Assembly (NCBI RefSeq): GCF_000217715.1
Contig: NC_015667.1
Span: forward strand, 117,779 to 181,778
Direction of reading: 5' to 3'
DNA from: Halopiger xanaduensis SH-6
Lineage (GTDB): Archaea; Halobacteriota; Halobacteria; Halobacteriales; Natrialbaceae
DNA length: 64,000 nucleotides
The notes under the pieces are model-generated. The model was not told the DNA's origin, searched no databases, and worked only from the letters and a program-made list of their open reading frames with translations. Shown one piece after another: positions 28,067-36,709 of this stretch (positions within the stretch are counted from its first letter, which is position 1; the number at the start of each line of letters is the position of its first letter). Position numbers and translations under genes: made by a program.

Positions 28067-29695
28067 ATGGACGAGAACGATCGAACCGTCCCGCGACGGC
28101 AGGCACTGCGCGTCGGCGGCGCGACGCTGTTCGGGATCACGGGACTATCGAGCGGAATCGGATCGGCGACCGTCGAGCGTCCTGCTCAGGAGGACGACGG
28201 CGGTACACAGGAAGAAACGCTGGTCGCCTCAAGCGGGGAAGTCGACGTCGGCGCGGACGAGAGCCTCGAGACGTGGCTGTACGCGGAGCAGTTCCCTGGG
28301 CCGGAGATCCGGGTGAGCGAGGGAGATACGCTCCGCGTCTCGCTCGAGAACGGGTTGCCCGAGGGGACGACGGTCCACTGGCACGGCGTCCCCGTGCCGA
28401 ACCCGATGGACGGCGTTCCGGACGTCACGCAAGAGCCCGTTTTGTCAGACGAGACGTTCGAGTACGAGTACGAGGCGTCGCCAGCGGGGACGTACGTCTA
28501 CCACAGTCACGTCGGATTGCAACTGGACAGGGGGCTCTATGGCCCCCTGATCGTCGAGGAGGAGTCTCCGCATGTCGAGTACGATCGCGAGTACACGCTA
28601 CAGTTCGACGATTATCTCCCGGAGGAGCCGGCGCTAGATTCGATCGAAGCTCCGCCGGAAGGCGGTGACGGGATGGGTCCCGCCGGTGAGGGTGGTGGTT
28701 CAGGCGACGGTCGTGGCCCCGGTGGCGACGGCAACGGAATGGGACCTGGCGGCGACGGCAACGGAATGGGACCTGGTGGCGGACCGGGTAGAAACGGCGA
28801 CGGCATGGGTCCCGGCGGTGGCGACGGTCAGGGAGGAGGTGACGGGATGGGCCCCGGTGGTGGACCAGGCGGAGATAGCGACGGTACGGGGCCCGGCAGT
28901 CAGATGATGAATCAGCGACCGCCGTACGAGGGACTGCTCGTTAACGGTCGCCTCCCCTCGGATCCGCCTGTCTTCGAGGTCGGAGAAGGCGAGCGTGTCC
29001 GACTGCGATTTATTAACCCGAGCAGCGCCACAACCTATCGCGTCGGTGTCGGCGGCCACTCGCTGACAATCACGCACGCCGACGGCCGACCGGTCGAACC
29101 CGTCGAGGTGGACTCGTTCGTGATGAGCATGGGCGAGCGCTACGACGCGATCCTCGAGGCCGACTCCCCCGGCAAATGGGCCGTCGTTGGGGAACCCGTC
29201 GTCGGCGAGGAGGACCCCGCGGAGGCGAGGCTGCGCTACGCGGACGCGTCCGACGCCGGCTCTGCCGACCAGCCGCAGTTCGACGGCAACGAACTCGAGT
29301 ACGGCGCCCTCCAGGCGCTCGAGCCGCTGGACGTAGACGGGGAGCCGGATCGGACGTTCGATTTTACCCTCTCAGGCGGGATGATGAGCGGTGCAGACTC
29401 GGATGCATGGACCATCGACGGCGAGACGTACCCAGACACTGATTCCCTCGAGATCAGCGAGGGCGACCACGTCCGCGTGCGGATGGTAAACCGCAGTCCG
29501 GCGATCCACCCGATGCACCTCCACGGCCACTTCTTTCAGGTCGGCGACGCGGTCAAGGATACCGTCCTCGTCGAACCGCACGGCGATCAGGTGACGTTCG
29601 ACTTCCGCGCGGACAACCCCGGCGACTGGCTCTTTCACTGCCACAACGTCTACCACCTCGAGCGGGGGATGGCTCGCGTGTTCGAATACGAGTGA
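28067..29695 (+). CDS. Tat-exported multicopper oxidase with a Gly-rich insert
   Basis: A 542-aa multicopper oxidase. The N-terminus carries a twin-arginine signal (PRRQALRVGG followed by a hydrophobic stretch), so it folds in the cytoplasm and is exported. Copper motifs in order: TTVHWHGVPVPN, GTYVYHSHVG, then near the C-terminus HPMHLHGHFFQVG and WLFHCHNVYHLERGMARVF (H-C-H with the type 1 Cys and an axial Met region). It resembles haloarchaeal laccase-like enzymes. Residues about 195-280 are a Gly/Asp/Met-rich low-complexity insert between domain 1 and 2, listed separately. The ATG at 28067 is chosen because the Tat motif then starts at residue 9; a GTG just upstream is possible. Confidence 0.92.
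   Translation: MDENDRTVPRRQALRVGGATLFGITGLSSGIGSATVERPAQEDDGGTQEETLVASSGEVDVGADESLETWLYAEQFPGPEIRVSEGDTLRVSLENGLPEGTTVHWHGVPVPNPMDGVPDVTQEPVLSDETFEYEYEASPAGTYVYHSHVGLQLDRGLYGPLIVEEESPHVEYDREYTLQFDDYLPEEPALDSIEAPPEGGDGMGPAGEGGGSGDGRGPGGDGNGMGPGGDGNGMGPGGGPGRNGDGMGPGGGDGQGGGDGMGPGGGPGGDSDGTGPGSQMMNQRPPYEGLLVNGRLPSDPPVFEVGEGERVRLRFINPSSATTYRVGVGGHSLTITHADGRPVEPVEVDSFVMSMGERYDAILEADSPGKWAVVGEPVVGEEDPAEARLRYADASDAGSADQPQFDGNELEYGALQALEPLDVDGEPDRTFDFTLSGGMMSGADSDAWTIDGETYPDTDSLEISEGDHVRVRMVNRSPAIHPMHLHGHFFQVGDAVKDTVLVEPHGDQVTFDFRADNPGDWLFHCHNVYHLERGMARVFEYE
28660..28905 (+). repeat. Degenerate Gly-rich coding repeats in the multicopper oxidase
   Basis: Within the oxidase the codons for a unit close to G-x-G-M-G-P-G-G-x-G recur about six to eight times with the DNA word GGAATGGGACCTGG or GGGATGGG seen repeatedly. 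The repeats stay in frame. Met and Asp are prominent, which would suit binding of copper or other metals outside the cell. Confidence 0.75.
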
Positions 29696-29737
29696 GCGGG
29701 CCCGCCGGCGAGATCGAGAGTGTGATCCGGACCACGA

Positions 29738-30280
29738 TCACGTCGGGCGGTCGTCCGTCGCGCGCTCGTTTCGAGCGCCCTCAACTGACCGTCTGTCGAG
29801 CCGGATCACGGCGTACCCGCCGACGATGAAGACCGCGCCCGAGAGGAGGAAGACGACGTCCCAGAGGAGGACGCTCCCCGGTCCCTCCGGCCAGACGTGG
29901 TGGATCCCGAGGAGCTGGTGGTTCACGAGCCCCTCGAGGAGGTTGAAGACGCCCCAGCCGATGATCGTTGACCCGAGGAGCGCTCGTCCCGACGGCGGAA
30001 CGTCCGACCGTTGCCACGCGCGAAGTAGGAGGACGATCCCCGCGATCGTGAAGAGGTAGGTGCCGACGTGGAAGAGGCCGTCGGCGACCACGTTCAAGCG
30101 CAGGTCCGCGAGGACCGTCGGATCTGTCTGGGCCGACAGCATGTGGTGCCACTGAAGGAGCTGGTGGAGGACGATTCCGTCGAAGAACCCGCCCAGTCCG
30201 ATCCCGAGGACGATACCCGCCCGAACGAGCGGTTTCACTCGCTCGTGTAACCCGAACCACGCGCTACCGTTGCTGGCCAT
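29738..30280 (-). CDS. DUF2243 family membrane protein
   Basis: A 180-aa integral membrane protein of the DUF2243 family with about four predicted helices. Family motifs are GIGLGGFFDGIVLHQLLQWHHM in the first helix, DGLFHVGTYLFTIAG in the second and LLEGLVNHQLLGIHHVWPEG in the third; the conserved His-rich helix ends could coordinate a metal. The gene is often near copper-protein and cytochrome oxidase assembly genes, fitting its place beside a multicopper oxidase. The ATG at 30280 places the first helix properly. It is convergent with the oxidase gene. Confidence 0.85.
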   Translation of the reverse strand: MASNGSAWFGLHERVKPLVRAGIVLGIGLGGFFDGIVLHQLLQWHHMLSAQTDPTVLADLRLNVVADGLFHVGTYLFTIAGIVLLLRAWQRSDVPPSGRALLGSTIIGWGVFNLLEGLVNHQLLGIHHVWPEGPGSVLLWDVVFLLSGAVFIVGGYAVIRLDRRSVEGARNERATDDRPT

Positions 30281-30436
30281 ATCTGATGTTCGTGGTTGTG
30301 AAAAAAGTGTACACTGCTGTCTGCTGCAAGCGCCGTCCGACGGGGCCGTCGCTGTCGACGATCGGGATCGTCGCTCCGTGCCAGTCCAGCAGGCCATCTC
30401 ATTCGCAGTTCGGGCAGCCTCGAGACACCCGTGCAG

Positions 30437-31162
30437 TTACGCGTCCTCGATCCGATCGATCGCCTCGTCGAACCGTTCCAGCGGCTGTGCGCCGACGAGC
30501 GAGCCGGCAGTTTCGGTTTCCGGATCAAAGACGACGAACGTCGGCGTCCCAGTCACGCCGATCGAACGTGCTCGGTCCACATCCGCGTTTATCTCACTCT
30601 CGAGTTCCGACCGTCGATCAGCGAGACATGGCTCGAGCGCGTCCGCGTCGACGCCGGAAACGGAGCGGGTGTACTTGAGGAGGTTCTCAGCGGACGCCCA
30701 GCCCGAATTCTTCTCGCCCTGCTGCTCGAAGACCGCCGCGTGCCAGTCCCAGTAGGCGGACGGCTCGTCGTCGCGGACCTGCTCCCAGACACACTTGCTC
30801 GCCACCGCGGCTGTCATCGAGTCCGCGCCGAAGTACGGAATCGTGATCACCACGACGCGAACGTCGCCAGTCTCGACGTACTTCCGAACGAGATCCGGAA
30901 ACGTCTCTCGTTCGAATTGCTCGCAGAACGGACATTGGAAGTCAGTCCAGTAGTAGAGTTCGAGCGGCGCGTCGGGCGAGCCGACGATCGGCTTTCTGGC
31001 GAGATCGATACCCAGTGCGGACGTCTCATCGCTCGAATGGAGCGAGGGGGAAATGTCGTGTGCAGTCTCGTCGGATCCCGTGAGATAGTAGGCGCCGCCG
31101 GCGCCGACGGTTACGACTGAGCCGGCGAGGAAGGCACGGCGGGATGGTTGATCGAGCGACAT
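30437..31162 (-). CDS. Tat-exported DsbA-family thiol oxidoreductase
   Basis: A 241-aa DsbA/FrnE-like thioredoxin-fold protein. The N-terminus SRRAFLAGSVVTVGAGGAYYL is a Tat-type signal, so the protein works outside the cytoplasm. The active site is FQCPFCEQFER (CPFC) preceded by PLELYYWTDF, and the cis-Pro region is VTGTPTFVVFD. Two further cysteines (SKCVWEQ and EPCLADR) lie in the helical insert. Role: thiol-disulfide exchange on exported proteins, perhaps the multicopper oxidases or SCO. A perfect palindrome at 31210-31232 lies 48 nt before the ATG and is shared with two other operons. Start at 31162 is set by the signal peptide. Confidence 0.9.
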   Translation of the reverse strand: MSLDQPSRRAFLAGSVVTVGAGGAYYLTGSDETAHDISPSLHSSDETSALGIDLARKPIVGSPDAPLELYYWTDFQCPFCEQFERETFPDLVRKYVETGDVRVVVITIPYFGADSMTAAVASKCVWEQVRDDEPSAYWDWHAAVFEQQGEKNSGWASAENLLKYTRSVSGVDADALEPCLADRRSELESEINADVDRARSIGVTGTPTFVVFDPETETAGSLVGAQPLERFDEAIDRIEDA

Positions 31163-31209
31163 CGGTTGTTGCTGGGATCGTTTCCGGCCCGCGTCCGTAA
31201 CGGAACCGG

Positions 31210-31232
31210 CGATTTGCTGGGTCAGCAAATCG
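31210..31232. promoter_or_regulatory. Palindromic operator, copy 1 (dsbA-like gene)
   Basis: A perfect inverted repeat: arm CGATTTGCTG, spacer GGT, arm CAGCAAATCG. It lies 48 nt upstream of the DsbA-like ATG, just downstream of a weak TATA-like GATCGATACC, a position suited to a repressor. The same site occurs at 35501-35523 and 37213-37235. Confidence 0.75.
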
Positions 31233-31293
31233 GTATCGATCCGTGAGGCGGTAGCGACGTCCGTGCTACACAGTCGCCGAGAACACGGTGTTG

Positions 31294-33078
31294 CTATCGA
31301 AACGGATTTCGACCAGCATCGGGGAAGCGAGTGCTAGTGGGGATCAGTCGCGTTTCGCAGTACTTCTCACCGCCGGCATAATCGACCCCGGGTTGGACGT
31401 ACGGGTAGGGGCCGTCGGCGGGCGTATTCTGGACGTGACCGCCGTCGTCAGGCGTCCGGACGAGTTCCGTCTCTCCGTACTTGATCGGCGAGTGATCCTC
31501 GAGGTAGTCGACGATGACGTCGACCGGAACGACGCCGTCCTCGACGCGGACGTCCCGGAAGGGGAAGCCGCAGTTCCCGAGATCCCGTTCGGGATCGCCG
31601 GGTCGGGTGAACGTCGCGATCGAGTAGCGCGCTTCGGGATCGACCGACTCCCCGTCGACGACGAGATCGACGAGCCGGCGCTCGCGTTTCGCGGTCGGAT
31701 CGACGACCGCCTCCACGTTCGACGAGTAGTTCCGAACCCGGCCGTCCTCCTGCTCGTAGACGTACGGCGTAAAGTTGTCCTCGAGGAAGGCTTCCATGTG
31801 ATTCAGCAGTTGCTGCCCGTACGCTTCGCCGCGGGCTACCGGTGCGGTCATCGGGAACGCTCGGTACAGGTGCTCGAGCGTGATTTCGCCCGCGGGAATC
31901 GCCGGTCCGTAGCGGAAGCCGTGAGTGACCGCCAGTTCGGTCCCGAAGTACTCCCGCAGTGCGTCGGCGAACAGGACGTTCCACCCGCTCTCGAGGAACG
32001 ACTGGCGGTCGAGCGACGTTTCCGTTCGACCGACGACCGTATCCAGCGACCGCTCGAGGGTGCCGTCCCCTTGCTCGAAGCTGATGTCGTCGCCGAAGAA
32101 CGGTGACCGAACGCGCTCGACCGTCCGTTCGGCCGCCGGATCGGGATCGGGCGTGTACTCGTGGTCCTCGGCGAGACAGTAGAGGACGTGGCGGAACGCG
32201 ACGCCGTCATCGTCGACGCGGAGGTCTACGCGTCCCAGTCCGTCGCCGGTCCCCGACTCGACGACCAGCGTCTCCGTCTCGTCGATCAGAATCGGATCGT
32301 GGGTGTACTCGTGGGTGTGTGCGCTGAACAGGACGTCGATATCCTCGAGGTCTTTCGCCGCTTGCACTGCCCACTGGAGGCCGATCTCGGTGACCGCGAG
32401 AACGACGTCGGCGCCGTCGTCGCGCGCGTTTCGAGCGGCTTCCTCGAGCAGCGTAGGATGTTTCCCGAATCGGTACTTCCCCTCGTGGAACGCCGGCGCC
32501 ATCCGATCGACGTAGACGTTCGTCATCCCGACGATTCCGATGTCAAGGCCACCGCGCTCGATCGTATAGGGATCGAACAGCAACTCATCGGCGTCCGATT
32601 CGTAGAGGTTGTTCGCCAGTATCTGCGCCTGGAGTTCGTCCATCAGCTTCCGGAGGCTGCCGTCCTCGGCGCTCTCGTTTCCGAAGTCCCAGTTTCCGGG
32701 GACGTACACATCGGGCTCGACGTGTGCGTTCACCGGCTCGAGCATGGCGCTGCCCTCCGTGTACGTCGTCTCGGCGCTCCCGTGGAACGTGTCGCCGCTC
32801 ATCAGCGTGAGCGTCTCGTCGGCGGCCGAGCGAATCTCCTCGAGTTTCGCTGCCAGCAGCGCGATTCCGCCGCCGCGCCGGAGGATCCGATCATCGTCGC
32901 CGAAGTCGAAGTCGGGGTGCGATTCGGGATTGTCGTAGTAGACGTGGTGCTTGGGACCGAGCTGGCCGTGCAGGTCGCTGACGTGGAGACAGACGAGGTC
33001 GGCCCCTCCGTCTGGATCGGCTCTGACCGATCCGTCGAGTCGCTTCCACGCACCGATGTACTCCGGATCGAGGTCCAT
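31294..33078 (-). CDS. SoxB/5'-nucleotidase-like metallophosphatase
   Basis: A 594-aa protein with an N-terminal calcineurin-like metallophosphatase domain (about 25-305) and a C-terminal 5'-nucleotidase domain (about 335-555). Metal motifs: VSDLHG (D35, H37), MSGDTFHGS (D96), GNWDFG (128-133) and SAHTHEYTHD. In true 5'-nucleotidases the third motif is GNHEFD; Trp in place of His recalls SoxB (thiosulfohydrolase; GHWEF), which belongs to the same superfamily. No signal peptide is seen, whereas SoxB is exported. The function may be sulfur-ester hydrolysis or nucleotide hydrolysis; undecided. It is transcribed in the same direction as the DsbA-like gene and ends 131 nt before its start. Confidence 0.8.
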   Translation of the reverse strand: MDLDPEYIGAWKRLDGSVRADPDGGADLVCLHVSDLHGQLGPKHHVYYDNPESHPDFDFGDDDRILRRGGGIALLAAKLEEIRSAADETLTLMSGDTFHGSAETTYTEGSAMLEPVNAHVEPDVYVPGNWDFGNESAEDGSLRKLMDELQAQILANNLYESDADELLFDPYTIERGGLDIGIVGMTNVYVDRMAPAFHEGKYRFGKHPTLLEEAARNARDDGADVVLAVTEIGLQWAVQAAKDLEDIDVLFSAHTHEYTHDPILIDETETLVVESGTGDGLGRVDLRVDDDGVAFRHVLYCLAEDHEYTPDPDPAAERTVERVRSPFFGDDISFEQGDGTLERSLDTVVGRTETSLDRQSFLESGWNVLFADALREYFGTELAVTHGFRYGPAIPAGEITLEHLYRAFPMTAPVARGEAYGQQLLNHMEAFLEDNFTPYVYEQEDGRVRNYSSNVEAVVDPTAKRERRLVDLVVDGESVDPEARYSIATFTRPGDPERDLGNCGFPFRDVRVEDGVVPVDVIVDYLEDHSPIKYGETELVRTPDDGGHVQNTPADGPYPYVQPGVDYAGGEKYCETRLIPTSTRFPDAGRNPFR

Positions 33079-33465
33079 GCTGATTCTACCGGGTCGTACG
33101 CGAGCGGGCGCTCAAGTCGTTACCCTGCATTATTCGCCCCGCCGTCGATCATCGCTTTTGGGTACGATTCTCGAGTAGCCGCTCGACATCGCCAATCGCG
33201 ATAGCTGTGTCGGCGAAGCACAATACAGTACACGTGAACCGCCGAATTCCAAGTGTCAAAGAGATGCTACGGCGGCTGGTAGCGATCGGCTAGTCGGTCG
33301 CCGTCGGTTTGCGAGCCGTCTGAGCATTCGATCCACGACGGCCGGTCGACGATATTGATCCATCTTGCCGGCACGATAGGGGTCTGGTCGCAAACGTCTC
33401 GTCTCGGTTCCCATCCGGTAGGAATCGGCTGACCCCCTATTCGACGGGCGTTCATATGGTCGCCT
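33079..33465. other. Divergent intergenic region upstream of two exported or metal enzymes
   Basis: It separates the SoxB-like gene from the second multicopper oxidase and must contain both promoters. A minus-strand open frame of 62 codons at 33267-33455 has acceptable composition but no recognisable family, start signal or neighbour logic and is not called. Confidence 0.35.
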
Positions 33466-35280
33466 GTGAACGAGCGTACTGAACTGGCCCGATTGAGTGT
33501 CTCGCGGCGAAAGCTCCTTCTGGCAGCCGGCGTTTCGGGAGTCTCGGCCCTCGCGGGCTGTACGACGGATAACGTGCCGTCCGATACCGAGACGGCGAGC
33601 GCGACGACCGTCGCCGCCCACTCGTCGCCGGACCTTGAAAAGTGGGTCGACGAGGTACCGCGTCCGGGCGTCGCGGAGCCGACCGGGACGAAGGACGGCC
33701 AGCCCTATTACGAGATCGAGATGAGCGAGGTCGAACAGGAACTCCACAGCGACCTCCCGCCGACCACCGTCTGGGGATACGGCGGGCAATTCCCTGGCCC
33801 GACCATCGAAGCCGAACAGGGCGAGCCGATCTACGTGCGCTGGCAGAACGACTTGCCGGACGAACATCTTCTCCCCGTCGACACGACGGTTCACAAGGAG
33901 ATGATTCCGTATGACATCGACGGCGTGCGAACCGTCACGCACCTCCACGGCGGGAACGTCGAAGCCGGGAGCGACGGCCACGCGCAGGCGTGGTTTACTC
34001 GCGACTTCGAGAAGACAGGTCCCAGCTTCGCAAAAAAGGACTACTACTATGTCAACGACCAGCCGCCGGCGACTTTATGGTATCACGACCATGCGGTCGG
34101 TATCACGCGATTGAACGTCTACGCCGGTCTTGCGGGGTTCTATATCCTCCGGAACGACCGCGAGCGGAACCTCGGGCTGCCCGACGGCGAGTATGAGGTT
34201 CCGCTCGTGCTGCAGGACCGGAGCATCAACGAGGACGGGTCGTTGTTCTATCCGTCGGCCGTTTCGGAGGACCGAGGCGGTGATGATTCCTATCCCGAAC
34301 CGAGCATTGTTCCGGAGTTCTACGGGGACGTACCGGTCGTCAACGGAAAGGCCTGGCCCCGGCTCTCCGTCGATCCGAGATCGTATCGGTTCCGGCTGCT
34401 CAACGGGTCCAACAGCCGCTACTACAACCTTAAGTTACTCGAGTACGACGAGTCGTCAGCCGAGACTGGCAGCGACGGCCCATCGTTCGTCCAGATCGGG
34501 AACGACGGCGGTCTCCTCTCGGAACCGGTCGAACTCGACGACCGCCTCGAGATCGGTCCAGGACAGCGTGCCGACGTCGTCGTCAACTTCTCAGACTACG
34601 CAGGGGAGACGGTGCTTCTCCACAACGACGCGCCGTCGCTGTACCGCGGCTCTCTCGAGGACAGCGACGAGACGAAGCCGCTTCCGGAAATCATGCTCGT
34701 CGACGTCGCGGACTCGAAGACTGGCGAGGAGTCCGAGACGCTACCCGACGCGTTGACCGATGTCCCCGATCTGCCGATCGAGTCGGTCGATCGACACCGA
34801 CACCTCACGCTGGCCCCGGGAAGCGACGAGTACGGACGGATGAAACACCTCCTCGGGAACCGGGATCAGCCGTTGGGGTACGCGCTCGACGACCCCGTCA
34901 CCGAGGAACCGGAGCTCGGGACGACCGAAATCTGGAGCCTCGCCAACAACACCGCCATGTCTCATCCGATGCACCTTCACCTCGTCCACTTCCATGTACT
35001 GGGCCGGGAGCCGCTGAGCGACTACGATTCGGAGACGGACGGCGTCAATCCAGATTCGCTCGAGTCGCCCCAGCCGTACGAACTGGGCTGGAACGACGTG
35101 GTCACCGTCGACCCCGGGGAAGTAGTTCACGTCCTCGTCCACTTCGGAGAGTACGAGGGGCTGTTCAACGACCAGACGGGCGAGTACATGTGGCATTGCC
35201 ACATGATCGAGCACGAAGATTATGACATGATGCGCCCGTTCCGGGTAGTCTCGAACGGTGACGACGATACTGAGGACTGA
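33466..35280 (+). CDS. Tat-exported lipoprotein-type multicopper oxidase (CotA/SufI/bilirubin-oxidase-like)
   Basis: A 604-aa multicopper oxidase starting at a GTG. The signal region SRRKLLLAAGVSGVSALAGC combines a twin-arginine motif with a lipobox (ALAGC), so it is probably exported folded and lipid-anchored. Copper ligands: TVTHLHGGNVE, ATLWYHDHAVGITRLNVYAG, MSHPMHLHLVHFHVLG, and YMWHCHMIEHEDYDMMRPF with the type 1 Cys and axial Met. The domain order and the long loops match the CotA/bilirubin oxidase branch. Possible substrates are phenols, metals or bilirubin-like pigments. It lies 283 nt upstream of the CxxC membrane operon. Confidence 0.92.
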   Translation: MNERTELARLSVSRRKLLLAAGVSGVSALAGCTTDNVPSDTETASATTVAAHSSPDLEKWVDEVPRPGVAEPTGTKDGQPYYEIEMSEVEQELHSDLPPTTVWGYGGQFPGPTIEAEQGEPIYVRWQNDLPDEHLLPVDTTVHKEMIPYDIDGVRTVTHLHGGNVEAGSDGHAQAWFTRDFEKTGPSFAKKDYYYVNDQPPATLWYHDHAVGITRLNVYAGLAGFYILRNDRERNLGLPDGEYEVPLVLQDRSINEDGSLFYPSAVSEDRGGDDSYPEPSIVPEFYGDVPVVNGKAWPRLSVDPRSYRFRLLNGSNSRYYNLKLLEYDESSAETGSDGPSFVQIGNDGGLLSEPVELDDRLEIGPGQRADVVVNFSDYAGETVLLHNDAPSLYRGSLEDSDETKPLPEIMLVDVADSKTGEESETLPDALTDVPDLPIESVDRHRHLTLAPGSDEYGRMKHLLGNRDQPLGYALDDPVTEEPELGTTEIWSLANNTAMSHPMHLHLVHFHVLGREPLSDYDSETDGVNPDSLESPQPYELGWNDVVTVDPGEVVHVLVHFGEYEGLFNDQTGEYMWHCHMIEHEDYDMMRPFRVVSNGDDDTED

Positions 35281-35500
35281 CGACGAGTATTGGTCCAGAA
35301 ATAAACTACTCCAGCGACGACGCGACGCGTCGGCGATTCGCTCGAGGTGGTATTCGTGTTTGTCCGTCCGCGATGGCTACGGGTCAGGCCTCGAGCATCT
35401 AGTCGCCGTCGAGACTGACTATCGTCTGTGTCACGTTCGGATCTCATCGACCGGAAGTGACCGTGCTGTCTTCGTCATTATCGCGTAGATATGCCGATCG

Positions 35501-35523
35501 CGTTTTGCTGAGCTAGCAAATCG
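35501..35523. promoter_or_regulatory. Palindromic operator, copy 2 (CxxC membrane operon)
   Basis: Arms CGTTTTGCTG and TAGCAAATCG with spacer AGC: two arm positions depart from the perfect form at 31210. It ends 40 nt before the ATG at 35564 and follows a TATA-like TAGATATGCC. Confidence 0.7.
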
Positions 35524-35563
35524 GAGCCGGTGATTTGAGTCGTCCCCGCATCAATTCGACCGA

Positions 35564-36112
35564 ATGTTCACGCGCGATTCGTTCAAGGGGTATCTGATGA
35601 ACCTCTTTGAAGCGGCCTCGTACCCGTTCGAGACGTGGCGAGGGACGATCGGACTGGTGCTCGTGACGGTCGCCATATACGTCCTCCTGATCGTGAGTAC
35701 GATGCCGGGATTCTCGCTCCAGATGCTTGGCGACGGTCTCCACTGGTTCGAGTACGTCGTCGTCTCGCTCACGGAGACGGTGTACCGCACCGACGGCTGG
35801 ACCGGACTCGGAATCATTGTCCTCTACGCTCTGCTCTCCGGTGTCGCGGTCGTCAACGCCGCCGCTCAGCTCCGGTTCATCGGCCTCTCGAGTCTCACTG
35901 ACCTCTCCGGGGTCGTTCCCGGGCTCCTCGCGTCGGGCTGTGCGAGTTGTGGCGCCGGTCTCCTCGGCTTCCTCGGGTTCGCCGGCGGCCTCGCAGCGCT
36001 GCCGTACGACGGCGCTTTGCTTCGCATCGGCGGCCTCGTGCTGTTGGTGTTCTTCCTCGGACGGACGGGCCATCCCGAACGATGTGCGATCGCAGCGGAG
36101 GGCACGAAATGA
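35564..36112 (+). CDS. Four-helix membrane protein with a CxxC in helix 3
   Basis: A 182-aa protein with four predicted membrane helices: around TIGLVLVTVAIYVLLIVS, LGIIVLYALLSGVAVVNAA, VVPGLLASGCASCGAGLLGF and LLRIGGLVLLVFFLG. The third contains GCASCG, a CxxC inside or at the edge of the membrane and flanked by glycines, followed by FAGGLAALPYDG. I recognise no named family. It overlaps the next gene by 4 nt (ATGA), so the two are translationally coupled, and that partner has the same four-helix plan with its own helix-3 CxxC. A split CcdA/DsbD-like thiol conduit is my inference. Preceded by the shared palindrome. Confidence 0.8.
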   Translation: MFTRDSFKGYLMNLFEAASYPFETWRGTIGLVLVTVAIYVLLIVSTMPGFSLQMLGDGLHWFEYVVVSLTETVYRTDGWTGLGIIVLYALLSGVAVVNAAAQLRFIGLSSLTDLSGVVPGLLASGCASCGAGLLGFLGFAGGLAALPYDGALLRIGGLVLLVFFLGRTGHPERCAIAAEGTK

Positions 36113-36618
36113 AGGGGACCGAATTCGTCCGGCCGATCCTGGCCGATCGACGGGCGATGGCGTACGGGGTGGTTGCTGGAATAGGCGTGTTCCTGCTGTT
36201 CGGGCTCGTTACCGGCTTGATTCCGAACCCGCTGTACGTTCGGATGGTCCCGCGGACGCCAATTGATTACTTGTTCCTGACGCTGACGGCGCTGCTGGCA
36301 GGCATCTACGTCGCACAGCGGTCGGCGACCGAGATCACTACTGCCGACGCCGATTCCCCAACCGCCGAGGATGTCGACGGGAGCGAGAATAACAGCGTGA
36401 TCGGAGAGGACCGGTTGGCATTCGGGGGTCTCGTCGGCGGATTCTTGGCCGTCGGCTGTCCAATCTGTAACGTCGTCCTGCTCGCGCTGTTCAGTTCGTC
36501 CGCACTCATGACGTACTTCGATCCGTTGCGGCCGCTCCTCGGCGCTCTCTCGGTAACGTTGCTAGCGGGACTGATCTACGTCCGCCACAGCCGGTCGTGT
36601 CCGACCTGTCTCTCGTAA
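36109..36618 (+). CDS. Four-helix membrane protein with CxxC in helix 3 and at the C-terminus
   Basis: A 169-aa partner of the preceding gene. Predicted helices: AYGVVAGIGVFLLFGLVTG, LFLTLTALLAGIYVAQ, FGGLVGGFLAVGCPICNVVL and LLGALSVTLLAGLIYV. Helix 3 holds GCPICN (CxxC) and the short cytoplasmic or external tail ends SRSCPTCLS, a second CxxC. A charged acidic loop separates helices 2 and 3. The ATG at 36109 overlaps the previous TGA, deciding the start. Two membrane proteins with matched intramembrane cysteine pairs beside a DsbA-like gene suggest electron transfer across the membrane; alternatives are copper or sulfide transport. Confidence 0.8.
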   Translation: MKGTEFVRPILADRRAMAYGVVAGIGVFLLFGLVTGLIPNPLYVRMVPRTPIDYLFLTLTALLAGIYVAQRSATEITTADADSPTAEDVDGSENNSVIGEDRLAFGGLVGGFLAVGCPICNVVLLALFSSSALMTYFDPLRPLLGALSVTLLAGLIYVRHSRSCPTCLS

Positions 36619-36709
36619 TGTGTGTTACTTGGATACCGATCGAGGCGATAACGCTATTGCCCACCGAACCCATCATTCCACAAAGTCCGTATACCGTGTA
36701 TACCGCAGA

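Noticed and set aside
28660..28905. Repeat array resembling a CRISPR or minisatellite
   Set aside because: The repeats are in frame inside a multicopper oxidase, without constant spacers; they are a coding low-complexity insert.
33267..33455. 62-codon minus-strand ORF before the second multicopper oxidase
   Set aside because: No start signal or similarity and it occupies a region that must contain two promoters.
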